Below, one piece after another: positions 35,908 to 47,103 of a stretch of 64,000 nt of DNA. The stretch is from the NCBI GenBank assembly GCA_026125895.1, contig JAHCKG010000023.1:1-64000 (forward strand). The letters are read 5' to 3'. Made by a program: the position numbers and the translations under genes. The stretch comes from Pseudolabrys sp. GTDB taxonomy: Bacteria; Pseudomonadota; Alphaproteobacteria; Rhizobiales; Xanthobacteraceae. The number at the start of each line of letters is the position of its first letter. Within the stretch, counting starts at the first letter, position 1. The notes under the pieces were generated by a model. That model had not been told where the DNA came from. It saw only the letters and a list, made by a program, of their open reading frames with translations, and made no database searches.

Positions 35908-37187
35908 ACGATGATGAGCGAAGCCACGGGCTTTGGGAGCGCTCGGCGCCGCCGGCGCCGTCGGCGCCGCCGTTGCGCGGCGATGTTGCGGCCGATGTCG
36001 CCATCGTCGGCGCCGGATTCACCGGCCTGTCGGCGGCGCTGCATCTGGCCGAAAGCGGGGCCAGGGTCGTCGTGCTGGAAGCGGCCGAGATCGGCTTCGG
36101 CGGTTCGGGGCGCAATGTCGGCCTGGTCAATGCCGGGCTGTGGGTGATGCCCGACGAGATCCCGGCGGTCCTCGGCGACACATACGGCCCGCGCGTGCTC
36201 GAATTGCTGGGCGGCGCGCCGCGCGTCGTGTTCGACCTGATCGCGCGCCACGCCATCGATTGCGAAGCGACGCCCGCCGGTACGCTGCATTGCGCCGTCG
36301 GCGACGACGGACTCGCCGAGATCAAGGAGCGCGCGCGGCAGTGGCAGGCGCGCGGCGCGCCGGTGCGGCTGCTCGACGCCGCCGAGACCGCGCGCAAGGT
36401 CGGCACATCCGCCTACACCGGCTCGCTGCTCGACGAACGCGCGGGCACCGTGCAGCCGCTCGCTTATGTGCGCGGGCTGGCGCAGGCCGCGATCAAGGCC
36501 GGCGCGGCGGTCCACACGCAAAGCTCGGTCGTTGCCGCCGACGACCAAGGCACATCATGGCGCTTGCGCACCGCGCAAGGCAGCGTCACCGCGCCCTGGG
36601 TCATCGTCGCCACCAATGCCTATACGACGACGCTGTGGCCGCAATTGCGGGCCGAGCTCGTGCACCTGCCTTACTTCAATCTCGCGACCAGGCCGCTGTC
36701 CGACAATCTGCGCCGCTCCATCCTGCCGGAACGGCAGGGCGCCTGGGACACGAAGGAGATTCTCAGCTCCTTCCGCTTCGACCGCGACGGCCGCTTCATC
36801 TTCGGCAGCGTCGGTGCGCTGCGCGGGCCGGGCCTGCCGATCCACCGCAACTGGGGCCGTCGCGCCATGGCCAAACTGTTTCCCCAACTCAAGGACGTGG
36901 ACTTCGAGACCGAGTGGTATGGCAAGATCGGTATGACGACCGACGCCGTGCCGCGCTTCCATCGCCTCGGCCGCAATGTCGTGTCTTTCAGCGGCTATAA
37001 CGGTCGGGGCATCGCGCCGGGCACGGTGTTCGGCCGCTGTCTCGCGCAACTCGTTGCCGGGCAGATCGGCGATGCCGACCTGCCATTGCCCGTGACCGAG
37101 CCGCAGGCGGCCCCCTTACGCGCCGCCAAGGAAATCTATTACGAAGTGGGCCTGCAGGTGGCGCATGCCGCCGGCGCCCGCTTCTGA
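35904..37187 (+). CDS. DadA-type FAD-dependent amine/imino-acid oxidase (pipecolate-oxidase-like)
   Basis: 427 residues, GR2-type flavoprotein. FAD-binding VAIVGAGFTGLSAALHLAES near residue 34 and GFGGSGRNVGLVNAG typical of the sarcosine/pipecolate/gamma-glutamylputrescine oxidase group; the C-terminal region has FSGYNGRGIAPGTVFGR. The ATG overlaps the preceding stop. Neighbours upstream (cyclodeaminase family) and downstream (ALDH7-like) parallel the amaA-amaB lysine catabolic pair of pseudomonads, so L-pipecolate is a likely substrate; other secondary amines are possible. Confidence 0.88.
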   Translation: MNDDERSHGLWERSAPPAPSAPPLRGDVAADVAIVGAGFTGLSAALHLAESGARVVVLEAAEIGFGGSGRNVGLVNAGLWVMPDEIPAVLGDTYGPRVLELLGGAPRVVFDLIARHAIDCEATPAGTLHCAVGDDGLAEIKERARQWQARGAPVRLLDAAETARKVGTSAYTGSLLDERAGTVQPLAYVRGLAQAAIKAGAAVHTQSSVVAADDQGTSWRLRTAQGSVTAPWVIVATNAYTTTLWPQLRAELVHLPYFNLATRPLSDNLRRSILPERQGAWDTKEILSSFRFDRDGRFIFGSVGALRGPGLPIHRNWGRRAMAKLFPQLKDVDFETEWYGKIGMTTDAVPRFHRLGRNVVSFSGYNGRGIAPGTVFGRCLAQLVAGQIGDADLPLPVTEPQAAPLRAAKEIYYEVGLQVAHAAGARF

Positions 37188-37221
37188 TACCGCCAACACC
37201 CCAGCAGGGATCGGATACACC

Positions 37222-38733
37222 GTGACGCAGATTGAGACCGAAGTTCGCACCATCCTCGACCAGCTCGGCGTGACGCCGGCGCAGACGCAAGGCGGCACGC
37301 TCAAGGTGGTGTCGCCGGTCGATGGCTCGGTCGTGGCCAGCGTGCCGGAGACGCCGGCGGCGGATGTCGCCAGGCTGATCGGCGAAGCGCACGAAGCCTT
37401 CCTGCAATGGCGTTCGGTGCCGGCGCCGCGCCGCGGCGAGTTCGTGCGCGTGCTCGGCGAAGAGTTGCGCGCCGCCAAGCCCGCGCTCGGCAGACTCGTC
37501 AGCCTCGAAGTCGGCAAGTCGCCGTCCGAAGGTTTAGGCGAAGTGCAGGAGATGATCGACATCTGCGATCTCGCCGTCGGCCAGTCGCGCCAGCTTTACG
37601 GTCTCGCCATCCAGTCGGAGCGCGAAGACCATCGCCTCACCGAGCAATGGCACCCGGCCGGCGTCGTCGGCGTCATCTCGGCCTTCAACTTTCCGGTCGC
37701 GGTGTGGTCGTGGAATGCGGCGCTCGCCTTCGTCTGCGGTGACTCCGTGGTGTGGAAGCCGTCGGAGAAGGCGCCGCTGACGGCGCTGGCAACCGCGGCA
37801 ATCTCGGCACGTGCGGCGGAAAAATTCGGCGGCGTGCCGAAGGGCCTGCTGACCATGCTGATCGGCGGCCGCGATGTCGGCGAGGCGCTGGTGGACGATC
37901 CGCGCGTCCCGGTCGTCTCCGCCACCGGCTCGACGCGCATGGGCCGCGCCGTCGGCGAGCGCGTGGCGCGCCGCTTCGGCCGCGCCATTCTCGAACTCGG
38001 CGGCAACAACGCCTCGATCGTGACGCCGTCGGCCGATCTCGATCTCACGCTTCGCGCCGTCGCCTTCGGCGCCATGGGCACCGCCGGTCAGCGCTGCACC
38101 ACCATGCGCCGGCTGATCGTGCACGAGAGCGTCTATGACAAGCTCGTGCCGAAGCTGGCGAGCGTCTACAAGTCGATCTCCATCGGCAACCCGGTCACCT
38201 CCGATGCGCTGGTCGGCCCGCTGATCGACGGCCGCGCTTTCGAAGCGATGCAAGCGGCGCTGGCGGCGGCGCAGAAATCCGGCGGCACCGTGCATGGCGG
38301 CGAGCGCGTCGATATCAACGGTCCGAAGTCGTTCTACGTGCGGCCGGCGCTGGTCGAGATGCCGTCGCAGACCGAGACGGTTTGCGAAGAAACCTTCGCG
38401 CCGATCCTCTACGTCCTGAAATACAAGACGCTCGACGAGGCGATCGCGCTGCATAACGGCGTGCCGCAGGGGCTGTCGTCGTCGATCTTCGGCACCGACA
38501 TCCGCGAGATCGAAACCTTCCTGTCGGCGCGCGGCTCCGACTGCGGCATCGCCAACGTCAACATGGGCACGTCCGGCGCGGAAATCGGCGGCGCTTTCGG
38601 CGGGGAGAAAGAAACCGGCGGTGGCCGCGAAAGCGGCTCGGACGCGTGGAAGGCCTATATGCGGCGGCAGACCAGTGCCGTGAACTACGGCCGCAAGCTG
38701 CCGCTGGCGCAGGGCGTCAAGTTCGATATCTGA
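37222..38733 (+). CDS. Aldehyde dehydrogenase, ALDH7 (alpha-aminoadipic semialdehyde dehydrogenase-like)
   Basis: 503 residues. NAD-dependent. Distinctive ALDH7 features: FNFPVAVWSWNAALAF, VWKPSEKAPLTA, ELGGNNASIV, and the nucleophilic Cys in GTAGQRCTTMRRL; CEETFAPILYV (Glu) near the end. I prefer the GTG at 37222 because homology begins there (TQIETEVRTILDQLGV); an ATG at 37165 would overlap the upstream gene by 23 bases. Homologues oxidise alpha-aminoadipate semialdehyde (AmaB/antiquitin) in lysine degradation. Confidence 0.9.
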   Translation: MTQIETEVRTILDQLGVTPAQTQGGTLKVVSPVDGSVVASVPETPAADVARLIGEAHEAFLQWRSVPAPRRGEFVRVLGEELRAAKPALGRLVSLEVGKSPSEGLGEVQEMIDICDLAVGQSRQLYGLAIQSEREDHRLTEQWHPAGVVGVISAFNFPVAVWSWNAALAFVCGDSVVWKPSEKAPLTALATAAISARAAEKFGGVPKGLLTMLIGGRDVGEALVDDPRVPVVSATGSTRMGRAVGERVARRFGRAILELGGNNASIVTPSADLDLTLRAVAFGAMGTAGQRCTTMRRLIVHESVYDKLVPKLASVYKSISIGNPVTSDALVGPLIDGRAFEAMQAALAAAQKSGGTVHGGERVDINGPKSFYVRPALVEMPSQTETVCEETFAPILYVLKYKTLDEAIALHNGVPQGLSSSIFGTDIREIETFLSARGSDCGIANVNMGTSGAEIGGAFGGEKETGGGRESGSDAWKAYMRRQTSAVNYGRKLPLAQGVKFDI

Positions 38734-38745
38734 GCGTATGCAACG

Positions 38746-40038
38746 TCAGGCGAAGCGCCGCGCCGAGAACGGCGTGGCGTCGTAACTTGGGGCGCGGCCG
38801 GCGATCAGCTTCGCCACCAGTTTGCCGGTCGCCGGTCCCTGGATCATGCCCACATGGCCGTGGCCGAAGGCGTGCATGACGTCGGCCGAGCGCGACGCCG
38901 CGCCGATGCAGGGCAGGCCGTCCGGCGTCGAGGGCCGGTGACCGAGCCAGTAATGTTGCGAGCCGGGCTCATTGGCGACGGCGTCGATCTTGGCGCCGAG
39001 TGACGGAAACATCGCGCGCGCGTAATTGAGCAGGATCTGCGCGCGCTGCCAGTTCGGCGGCGCGTCGGTCGAGGCGAGTTCGACCTGACCGGCGAGGCGG
39101 ATGCCTTGCGGCGTCCAGATGACTCCCATCTTGCCGTCCGACGGCATCAGGCCGACCGGAATGTCGAAGCCGGGATCGGGAATGACGACGTGATAGCCGC
39201 GCTCGGAGATCATCGGTACGTCGTCGCCGGCCTGCCGCGCCAAGTCGCGCGAATGCACCCCGGCGGCGATCACGGCGCGGTCGCAGGTCACGACGCCGGC
39301 GTTGGTCACGACCGCCGACAGCCGACCGCCGCTGAAATCGAAGCCGGTGGCGCGCGCCGCCTTGTGCGTGGCGCCGCGCCGCAGCGCCAGTTGAAACAGC
39401 GCATCGCAATAGGCGCCCGGATCGGTGATCTGGCCGCCGTCTTCCATGTGCATGCCGAGCTTGTAGACGTGGCCCAGTTCAGGCTGACGCTCGCGCAACT
39501 CGGCTTCCTCGATCTTGCGAAAGCGGATGCCAAGCTGCTGCCGCAAGGCCCACGTCTTCTGCTCGGCGTCGATGGCCGCCTGATCGGGATAAACGAACAT
39601 CAGGCCGTTGTTGCGGACGAGGTCGGGACGTCCGGCTTCCGCGGCGAGGGCGACGTGGTCCGCCGCCGTGCTCTTGCTCAGCTCGTGGCGCTGCGCCGCG
39701 ATGGTTTCGATCTGCGCAAAGGTGCGGCCGGCGAGCACGAAGCGGATCAGCCACGGCGCCAGCGCGGGCAGGTGGCGCCAGCGGATGATGAAAGGGCCGT
39801 TGGGATCGAGCAGAAAACCCGGCACCTGCTTCCACAGGCCGGGCGTGGACATCGGCAGCACCGAGCCGGGGTTGAGCCAGGTGCCGTTGCCATAGGACGC
39901 CGCCTGCCGCCCTCCCGGCGCGTCCGGCTCGATGAGGACGACGTCATGACCGTCGCGCTGCAATTCCAGCGCCGTGCACAGGCCGACAATGCCGGCGCCG
40001 ATGACGGCGATGGTCAGCTTTCGCTCGGGGGTGGTCAC
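38746..40038 (-). CDS. D-amino-acid dehydrogenase-like FAD oxidoreductase (DadA family)
   Basis: 430 residues with FAD loop IAVIGAGIVGLCTALELQ at the N terminus, GTWLNPGSVLPMSTPGLW (DadA-like substrate domain) and HAFGHGHVGMIQGPATGKLV at the C terminus. DadA enzymes deaminate D-amino acids to 2-oxo acids. Convergent with the ALDH7-like gene. Could feed D-lysine or another D-amino acid into the neighbouring pathway; specificity not readable. Confidence 0.9.
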   Translation of the reverse strand: MTTPERKLTIAVIGAGIVGLCTALELQRDGHDVVLIEPDAPGGRQAASYGNGTWLNPGSVLPMSTPGLWKQVPGFLLDPNGPFIIRWRHLPALAPWLIRFVLAGRTFAQIETIAAQRHELSKSTAADHVALAAEAGRPDLVRNNGLMFVYPDQAAIDAEQKTWALRQQLGIRFRKIEEAELRERQPELGHVYKLGMHMEDGGQITDPGAYCDALFQLALRRGATHKAARATGFDFSGGRLSAVVTNAGVVTCDRAVIAAGVHSRDLARQAGDDVPMISERGYHVVIPDPGFDIPVGLMPSDGKMGVIWTPQGIRLAGQVELASTDAPPNWQRAQILLNYARAMFPSLGAKIDAVANEPGSQHYWLGHRPSTPDGLPCIGAASRSADVMHAFGHGHVGMIQGPATGKLVAKLIAGRAPSYDATPFSARRFA

Positions 40039-40088
40039 GGCTTGCCTGTCTCGGGTCGCGTGGGAGATGGCTCAGCCATACACCAGGA

Positions 40089-40412
40089 TCAGCGGCCCTG
40101 ATAGGACGGCGTGCGCACGATCAGGCCGTCGAGCGCCTCGGTCACCTTGATCTGGCACGACAGCCGCGAATTGGCGCGCACGTCGAAGGCGGCGTCGAGT
40201 TCGGCATCCTCGTCGGGCGAGGGCGGCCCGACGCGCTCCAGCCAAGCCTCATCGACATAGACGTGGCAGGTTGCGCAGGTGCAGCCGCCGCCGCATTCGG
40301 CGACGATGCTGCTGATGTCGTTGCGCAACGCCGTCTCCATGACCGAGGCGCCGAGTTCGGCAGTCACGGTGTGCACGGTGCCGTCATGTTCGATGAAGGT
40401 GATCTTGGGCAT
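40089..40412 (-). CDS. [2Fe-2S] ferredoxin, adrenodoxin type
   Basis: 107 residues. Four cluster cysteines: AECGGGCTCATCHVYVD (C-x5-C-x2-C) and the fourth in RLSCQIKV. It lies 40 bases downstream of the ferredoxin-NADP reductase on the same strand and next to boxR/boxC/boxB, so it may carry electrons to the BoxB epoxidase. Confidence 0.93.
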   Translation of the reverse strand: MPKITFIEHDGTVHTVTAELGASVMETALRNDISSIVAECGGGCTCATCHVYVDEAWLERVGPPSPDEDAELDAAFDVRANSRLSCQIKVTEALDGLIVRTPSYQGR

Positions 40413-40452
40413 AGCGCTCGGACTCTTTTGTTCGTTTCTGTTGGGCGCGCGG

Positions 40453-41487
<1,035 letters not shown>

Positions 41488-42429
41488 TCACCCGGCCTTG
41501 GCCGGCTCCTTGCTTGGCGTTCTGCTGGGTGCGGCCGGCGCGATCATGCGCATGAGCTCGCTGAGGTTCTGCTCGGGCGAACGACCCGTGGTGGTGAGCG
41601 TCGCGTCGGCCCTGGCATAGAGCGGCTCGCGGCTGTTGAGAATGGAAATGAGATCGTCCATGGCGCGCGATGAGTTGGCCATCGGCCGCATGTCGCCTTG
41701 CGCCATCACGCGCTTCATGTGCTCGTGCGGCTCGGCCCTGATCCAGATCGTGAAGCAGGACGACAGTAGCACCTCCAGCGTGCCCGGCTCGGTGACGATG
41801 GAGCCGCCGGTCGCCAGCACGAAGCGGTCGTGGCGGTTGAGCACGTCTTCCAGCGCCTCGCGCTCGGCGCGGCGGAACATCTCCTGGCCGAACATGTCGA
41901 AGATCTCGCTCAAGGTCGCGCCGGCACGGCGCTCGACCTCGCGATCGAGTTCGATGAACGGCACATCGATATGTTCGGCGAGCAGGGCGCCCAGAGTCGA
42001 TTTGCCGCCGCCGCGCAGGCCGATCAGGGCGATGCGCTGGCGCTGCGCGGGCTCATCGCCCGGCGCGCTGCGGAAGCGTTCGGTGAGAATGCGCCGCGCC
42101 TCGACCAGGTCCTGCTGGGGCAGGCGTTCGAGAAATTGCGTCAGCAGCACGAGATCGAGCGGCGGGTCGCTGCCGTCATGGACAAGCTGGGTCACCGGCA
42201 TGCCGATGGCGCGGGCGATGCGGCGCAGCAGCACGATGGAGCAATTGCCGAGGCCGGCCTCGAGCTGCGCGATGTAGCGCTCCGATACCTTGGCCTGGCG
42301 CGCCAGCACCTTGCGCGACATGGCGCGCTGGCTGCGCAGCATGCGCACCCGTTCGCCCAGCCGGTGCAGGTAAGCATCGGATTCCCGGAGCGTTTTCCTC
42401 GGTGCGGCTTTTGTCGGGGCCGGTTTCAT
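41488..42429 (-). CDS. boxR: BoxR-type regulator: helix-turn-helix fused to shikimate-kinase-like domain
   Basis: 313 residues. The N-terminal Xre-type HTH (LGERVRMLRSQRAMSRKVLA; AKVSERYIAQLEAG) is joined to a shikimate-kinase-like effector domain with P-loop IALIGLRGGGKSTLGALLAE. This fusion is characteristic of BzdR/BoxR, repressors that sense benzoyl-CoA. Divergent from boxC. I chose ATG 42429; ATG 42444 would place the start inside a TGCA-type operator candidate. Confidence 0.93.
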   Translation of the reverse strand: MKPAPTKAAPRKTLRESDAYLHRLGERVRMLRSQRAMSRKVLARQAKVSERYIAQLEAGLGNCSIVLLRRIARAIGMPVTQLVHDGSDPPLDLVLLTQFLERLPQQDLVEARRILTERFRSAPGDEPAQRQRIALIGLRGGGKSTLGALLAEHIDVPFIELDREVERRAGATLSEIFDMFGQEMFRRAEREALEDVLNRHDRFVLATGGSIVTEPGTLEVLLSSCFTIWIRAEPHEHMKRVMAQGDMRPMANSSRAMDDLISILNSREPLYARADATLTTTGRSPEQNLSELMRMIAPAAPSRTPSKEPAKAG

Positions 42430-42443
42430 GGCCCTGCTTACCA

Positions 42444-42457
42444 TGCACTATAATGCC
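42444..42457. promoter_or_regulatory. BoxR operator candidate, imperfect half (TGCA-N6-TGCc)
   Basis: tgcactataatgcc: a TGCA and a TGCC six bases apart, overlapping a TATAGT-like minus-strand -10 element just ahead of boxR. Fits autoregulation of boxR. Confidence 0.4.
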
Positions 42458-42524
42458 AAAGCAATCGTCTTTCTCGAATTGGCATGAATTAAAACGTTGC
42501 TGGCTACCGAAGGCAATGCTACTC

Positions 42525-42544
42525 CTATGCAAAATAATGCATAG
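42525..42544. promoter_or_regulatory. BoxR operator candidate (TGCA-N6-TGCA palindrome)
   Basis: ctatgcaaaataatgcatag, a 20-bp inverted repeat containing TGCA-N6-TGCA at 42528-42541, 37 bases upstream of boxC. TGCA repeats are the known recognition element of BzdR/BoxR regulators. Confidence 0.65.
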
Positions 42545-42581
42545 GGCGCCATGCGCCCGCTGGTAGGGAAGACACGCCGGG

Positions 42582-44255
42582 ATGACCGACACCGCCAAGC
42601 CCGACATTGTGGACTATCGCACCGAGCCGTCGCGCTACCGGCACTGGCGCATCGAGATCGACGGCAACGTCGCCTCGCTGGTCATGGACGTCGATCCGGC
42701 CGGCGGCCTGCGGCCCGATTACGAGCTCAAGCTGAATTCCTACGATCTCGGCGTCGATATCGAACTCAACGATGCCGTGCAGCGGCTGCGCTTCGAGCAT
42801 CCGGAAGTGCAGACCGTCATCATCAAGTCCGGCAAGGACAACGTGTTCTGCGCCGGCGCCAATATCCGCATGCTCGGCAAGTCGTCGCATCAGTGGAAGG
42901 TGAACTTCTGCAAGTTCACCAACGAGACGCGTCTCGCCATCGAGGATGCCAGCGCCAACTCCGGCCAGAAGTACATGGCCGCGGTGTCGGGCGCCTGCGC
43001 CGGCGGCGGCTATGAGCTGGCGCTCGCGGCCGAGCACATCATGCTGATTGACGACCGCCGCTCCGCGGTGTCGCTGCCGGAGACGCCGCTGCTGGCGGTG
43101 CTGCCGGGCACCGGCGGCCTGACGCGCGTCACCGACAAGCGCAAGGTGCGCCGCGACCGCGCCGACTTCTTCTGTGCCACCGAAGAGGGGCTGCGCGGCG
43201 CCAAGGCGGTGGACTGGAAGCTGGTCGATGAGACGGTGCCGCCGTCGAAATGGCAGGACGCCGTGAGGTCGCGCGCCGCTGAACTCGCCAAGCAGTCGGA
43301 CCGCCCGGCGGGCGCCAAGGGCATCGCGCTGACGCCGCTCGAGCGCACGATCACCGAGGCCCGCGTGTCCTACGCGCATGTCGAGGTCGAGATCGAGCGC
43401 GACAAGTCGATCGCCACCATCATCGTCAAGGCGCCGACGGAAGCGCCGCCGGCTTCGGTCGAGGCGGTGCACGCGAAGGGCGCGGCATTCTGGCCGCTAG
43501 CCATGGCGCGCGAACTGGAAGATGCCATCCTGCATCTGCGCACCAACGAACCCACCATCAATCTCGTCGTGCTCAAGACCGAAGGCGACGCCAAGGCGGT
43601 GCTGAGCCATGACGATGTGCTACTGAACGGTCATGGCGATTGGCTGCTGCGCGAAATCCGTCATTACGTGAAGCGCGTGTTCAAGCGGCTCGATGTCACG
43701 CCGAAGACCTTGATGGCCTTGGTCGAACCCGGTTCGTGCTTTGCCGGCACGCTCGCCGAACTCGTTTTCGTCGCCGACCGCTCGGCCATGCTGATCGGCA
43801 CGCGCGAAGGCGACAACCGGCAGCCGGGGGCGATCACGCTCGGCAAGGCGAATTTCGGACCCTATCCGATGGGCAACGGCCTGACCCGCTTGCAGACGCG
43901 TTTTCTCGACGATGACGCGTCGCTCAAGGCGGCCGAAGAAAAGATCGGCGAGCCGCTCGAAGCCGACGACGCGATGGAGCTCGGCCTCGTCACCTTCGCC
44001 TATGAGGATTTCGACTGGGACGACGAACTGCGCGTGATGATGGAAGAGCGCGCTTCGTTCTCGCCGGATGCGCTCACCGGCCTCGAGGCCAATCTGCGCT
44101 TCGCCGGACCGGAGACCATGGAGACCAAGATCTTCGGCCGGCTGACCGCCTGGCAGAACTGGATCTTCCAGCGCCCCAACGCCATCGGCGAGCAGGGCGC
44201 GCTGAAACTGTACGGCAGCGGCGTCAAGCCGACGTTCAATAAAGAGAGAGTTTAA
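42582..44255 (+). CDS. boxC: Benzoyl-CoA-dihydrodiol lyase
   Basis: 557 residues, the typical double-crotonase length. Opens the ring of 2,3-epoxybenzoyl-CoA by hydrolysis, releasing formate and 3,4-dehydroadipyl-CoA semialdehyde. N-terminal crotonase half: KSGKDNVFCAGANIRML and AAVSGACAGGGYELALAA; further conserved parts include SLPETPLLAVLPGTGGLTRV. Followed by boxB after a palindromic repeat. Controlled by the TGCA palindrome upstream, by inference. Confidence 0.96.
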   Translation: MTDTAKPDIVDYRTEPSRYRHWRIEIDGNVASLVMDVDPAGGLRPDYELKLNSYDLGVDIELNDAVQRLRFEHPEVQTVIIKSGKDNVFCAGANIRMLGKSSHQWKVNFCKFTNETRLAIEDASANSGQKYMAAVSGACAGGGYELALAAEHIMLIDDRRSAVSLPETPLLAVLPGTGGLTRVTDKRKVRRDRADFFCATEEGLRGAKAVDWKLVDETVPPSKWQDAVRSRAAELAKQSDRPAGAKGIALTPLERTITEARVSYAHVEVEIERDKSIATIIVKAPTEAPPASVEAVHAKGAAFWPLAMARELEDAILHLRTNEPTINLVVLKTEGDAKAVLSHDDVLLNGHGDWLLREIRHYVKRVFKRLDVTPKTLMALVEPGSCFAGTLAELVFVADRSAMLIGTREGDNRQPGAITLGKANFGPYPMGNGLTRLQTRFLDDDASLKAAEEKIGEPLEADDAMELGLVTFAYEDFDWDDELRVMMEERASFSPDALTGLEANLRFAGPETMETKIFGRLTAWQNWIFQRPNAIGEQGALKLYGSGVKPTFNKERV

Positions 44256-44269
44256 CTTTTACTCCGCTC

Positions 44270-44323
44270 ATTCCCGCGCAAGCGGGAATCCAGAAATGAC
44301 TGGGTCCCCGCTTTCGCGGGGAC
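44270..44323. repeat. Double-hairpin intergenic repeat between boxC and boxB
   Basis: Two perfect 8-bp hairpins: attcccgc-gcaa-gcgggaat (44270-44289) and gtccccgc-tttc-gcggggac (44304-44323). The second shares its core with the repeat after boxB. Confidence 0.65.
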
Positions 44324-44352
44324 GAGCGGCCGGGTGGGAAAGGACTGAGCCC

Positions 44353-45798
<1,446 letters not shown>

Positions 45799-45804
45799 CT
45801 TCTT

Positions 45805-45887
45805 GTCGTCCCCGCGAAGGCGGGGACCCATAACCCCGGCACTATCGAGACGCTGCGGCGTATGGGCCCCGCCTTCGCGGGGACGAC
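45805..45887. repeat. Palindromic intergenic repeat after boxB
   Basis: Long inverted repeat: gtcgtccccgcgaaggcgggg...ccccgccttcgcggggacgac arms of about 25 bases around a 30-base centre. Lies between convergent genes (boxB and the thioesterase) and may terminate both. Confidence 0.7.
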
Positions 45888-45889
45888 TC

Positions 45890-46312
45890 TTACCGGAACG
45901 CCCTCACGACCTCATCCGGTATCGCCGCCGTCTTGATCTTCTCCGGATCGTCGGGGTGTTTCACCGCCCAGACGCGCGTTTCGTTGCCTTCATTACGCAG
46001 GTCGCCGCCGAGCAAAATCTTGTGCTCGACGGTGAAGCTCGAGCGGCGGAATTCGGCGATGCGCGACACCACCTCAATGGTGTCGCCATACTTCACCGGC
46101 TTCATGAAATTCGCCCCGGCATCGACCAGCGCGATGCCGATGATGCCGAAATGCGCGTTGATGTCGTGAACCTTCACGCCGGTGGCGGCCTCGAACATCA
46201 GCCAGGTATTGGCGTCGAAATAGGTGAAGAACTTCGGATTGAAGACGATGCCGGCGGGATCGCAATCGCCCCACGGCACTTCGAAGGAGCGGCGGTAGGT
46301 AAAGGACGTCAC
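45890..46312 (-). CDS. Acyl-CoA thioesterase, 4-hydroxybenzoyl-CoA thioesterase type
   Basis: 140 residues, hot-dog fold. The active-site motif PWGDCDPAGIVFNPKFF includes the catalytic Asp of Pseudomonas-type 4-hydroxybenzoyl-CoA thioesterase. I prefer the GTG at 46312, which overlaps the upstream gene's TGA (GTGA) and yields the usual family length; an ATG at 46354 would overlap 46 bases. Adjacent to box genes, so it may hydrolyse stalled benzoyl-CoA-type intermediates. Confidence 0.88.
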   Translation of the reverse strand: MTSFTYRRSFEVPWGDCDPAGIVFNPKFFTYFDANTWLMFEAATGVKVHDINAHFGIIGIALVDAGANFMKPVKYGDTIEVVSRIAEFRRSSFTVEHKILLGGDLRNEGNETRVWAVKHPDDPEKIKTAAIPDEVVRAFR

Positions 46313-46983
46313 GGAGCGCGCTTTCTGGACTTTGCCTTGCGAGGGTCGGGCCATTCGGTGCGATTATGCGCCGCCCGCTCGAAGGCTGTCGAGCGCCGCT
46401 GGCGCTTCAGCGCGGCCTTCGGCGCGATCGGCAGGTGCACCGCTTCGTCGAGCGCCACCATCAGCCAGTCGAGATCGTCTTCCGGCGTCAGCCAGCGCTC
46501 CGGTGCGTAGCGCGTCAGCGCGAAGGGCCGCGAATATTCGAGCAGCGATTTCTTGCCGCCGGGCAGGCAGTATTCGTGGACGTAGGACATCACCAGTTCG
46601 CGCGGGGACCGGTAGACCGGATCGCGCCAGCGCAGCACCGGGTGGTTGGTCTTGCTGATCGCGCCCCACAGTCCGCGCTCCCTGAACACCGTGATGATGT
46701 GATCCGAGTCGCTCGGCAGGGCGCGCAGGTCGATCAGCCACGATGGTTGGCCGTGAAAGGCCAGCGCCGCGACGGCGAACACCGCGCCTTCCGAGCAGTG
46801 CGCCACCTTGGCCTTCAGCATGGTCCGCGGCGACATCGCGGTATCGCCCGCGATGCCGAAATTGGCCGGCACCGCATCGATGAACGCCTGCACCTTGTGT
46901 GGCGCGTCGAGCCGCGCGAACACGCGGCGCTCGGCAGGCGTCAGCAGCGCAGTCAGGCGTTTGCGATAGGTGGGCGTGACCAT
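46309..46983 (-). CDS. Uncharacterised protein, possible transglutaminase-like fold
   Basis: 224 residues, not recognised by name. The middle contains KAKVAHCSEGAVFAVAALAF (Cys63) and, 30 residues on, LPSDSDHIITVFRERG (His95), spaced like a papain/transglutaminase-type Cys-His pair; a following SKTNHPVLRWRDP could supply a third residue. The C-terminal tail is Arg/Lys-rich. No signal peptide, so probably cytoplasmic. It is translationally coupled to the thioesterase gene. Confidence 0.8.
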   Translation of the reverse strand: MVTPTYRKRLTALLTPAERRVFARLDAPHKVQAFIDAVPANFGIAGDTAMSPRTMLKAKVAHCSEGAVFAVAALAFHGQPSWLIDLRALPSDSDHIITVFRERGLWGAISKTNHPVLRWRDPVYRSPRELVMSYVHEYCLPGGKKSLLEYSRPFALTRYAPERWLTPEDDLDWLMVALDEAVHLPIAPKAALKRQRRSTAFERAAHNRTEWPDPRKAKSRKRAP

Positions 46984-47103
46984 GGTCCGGGCAATCTAGG
47001 CGGTTCGGCGCTGCCGTCGCGCTCAGGCCCGGCGAGGTCCACAACTTCCTTGACCGCCGCGGGCCCGGTGTTTTGCCGCGATGCGGCTTTTTGGAAAGAA
47101 CTT

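Noticed and set aside
42479-42502. A sigma-54-like element (ttggca...ttgct) upstream of boxC
   Set aside because: The spacing between the two halves is ten bases, far beyond the four of a real -24/-12 promoter.
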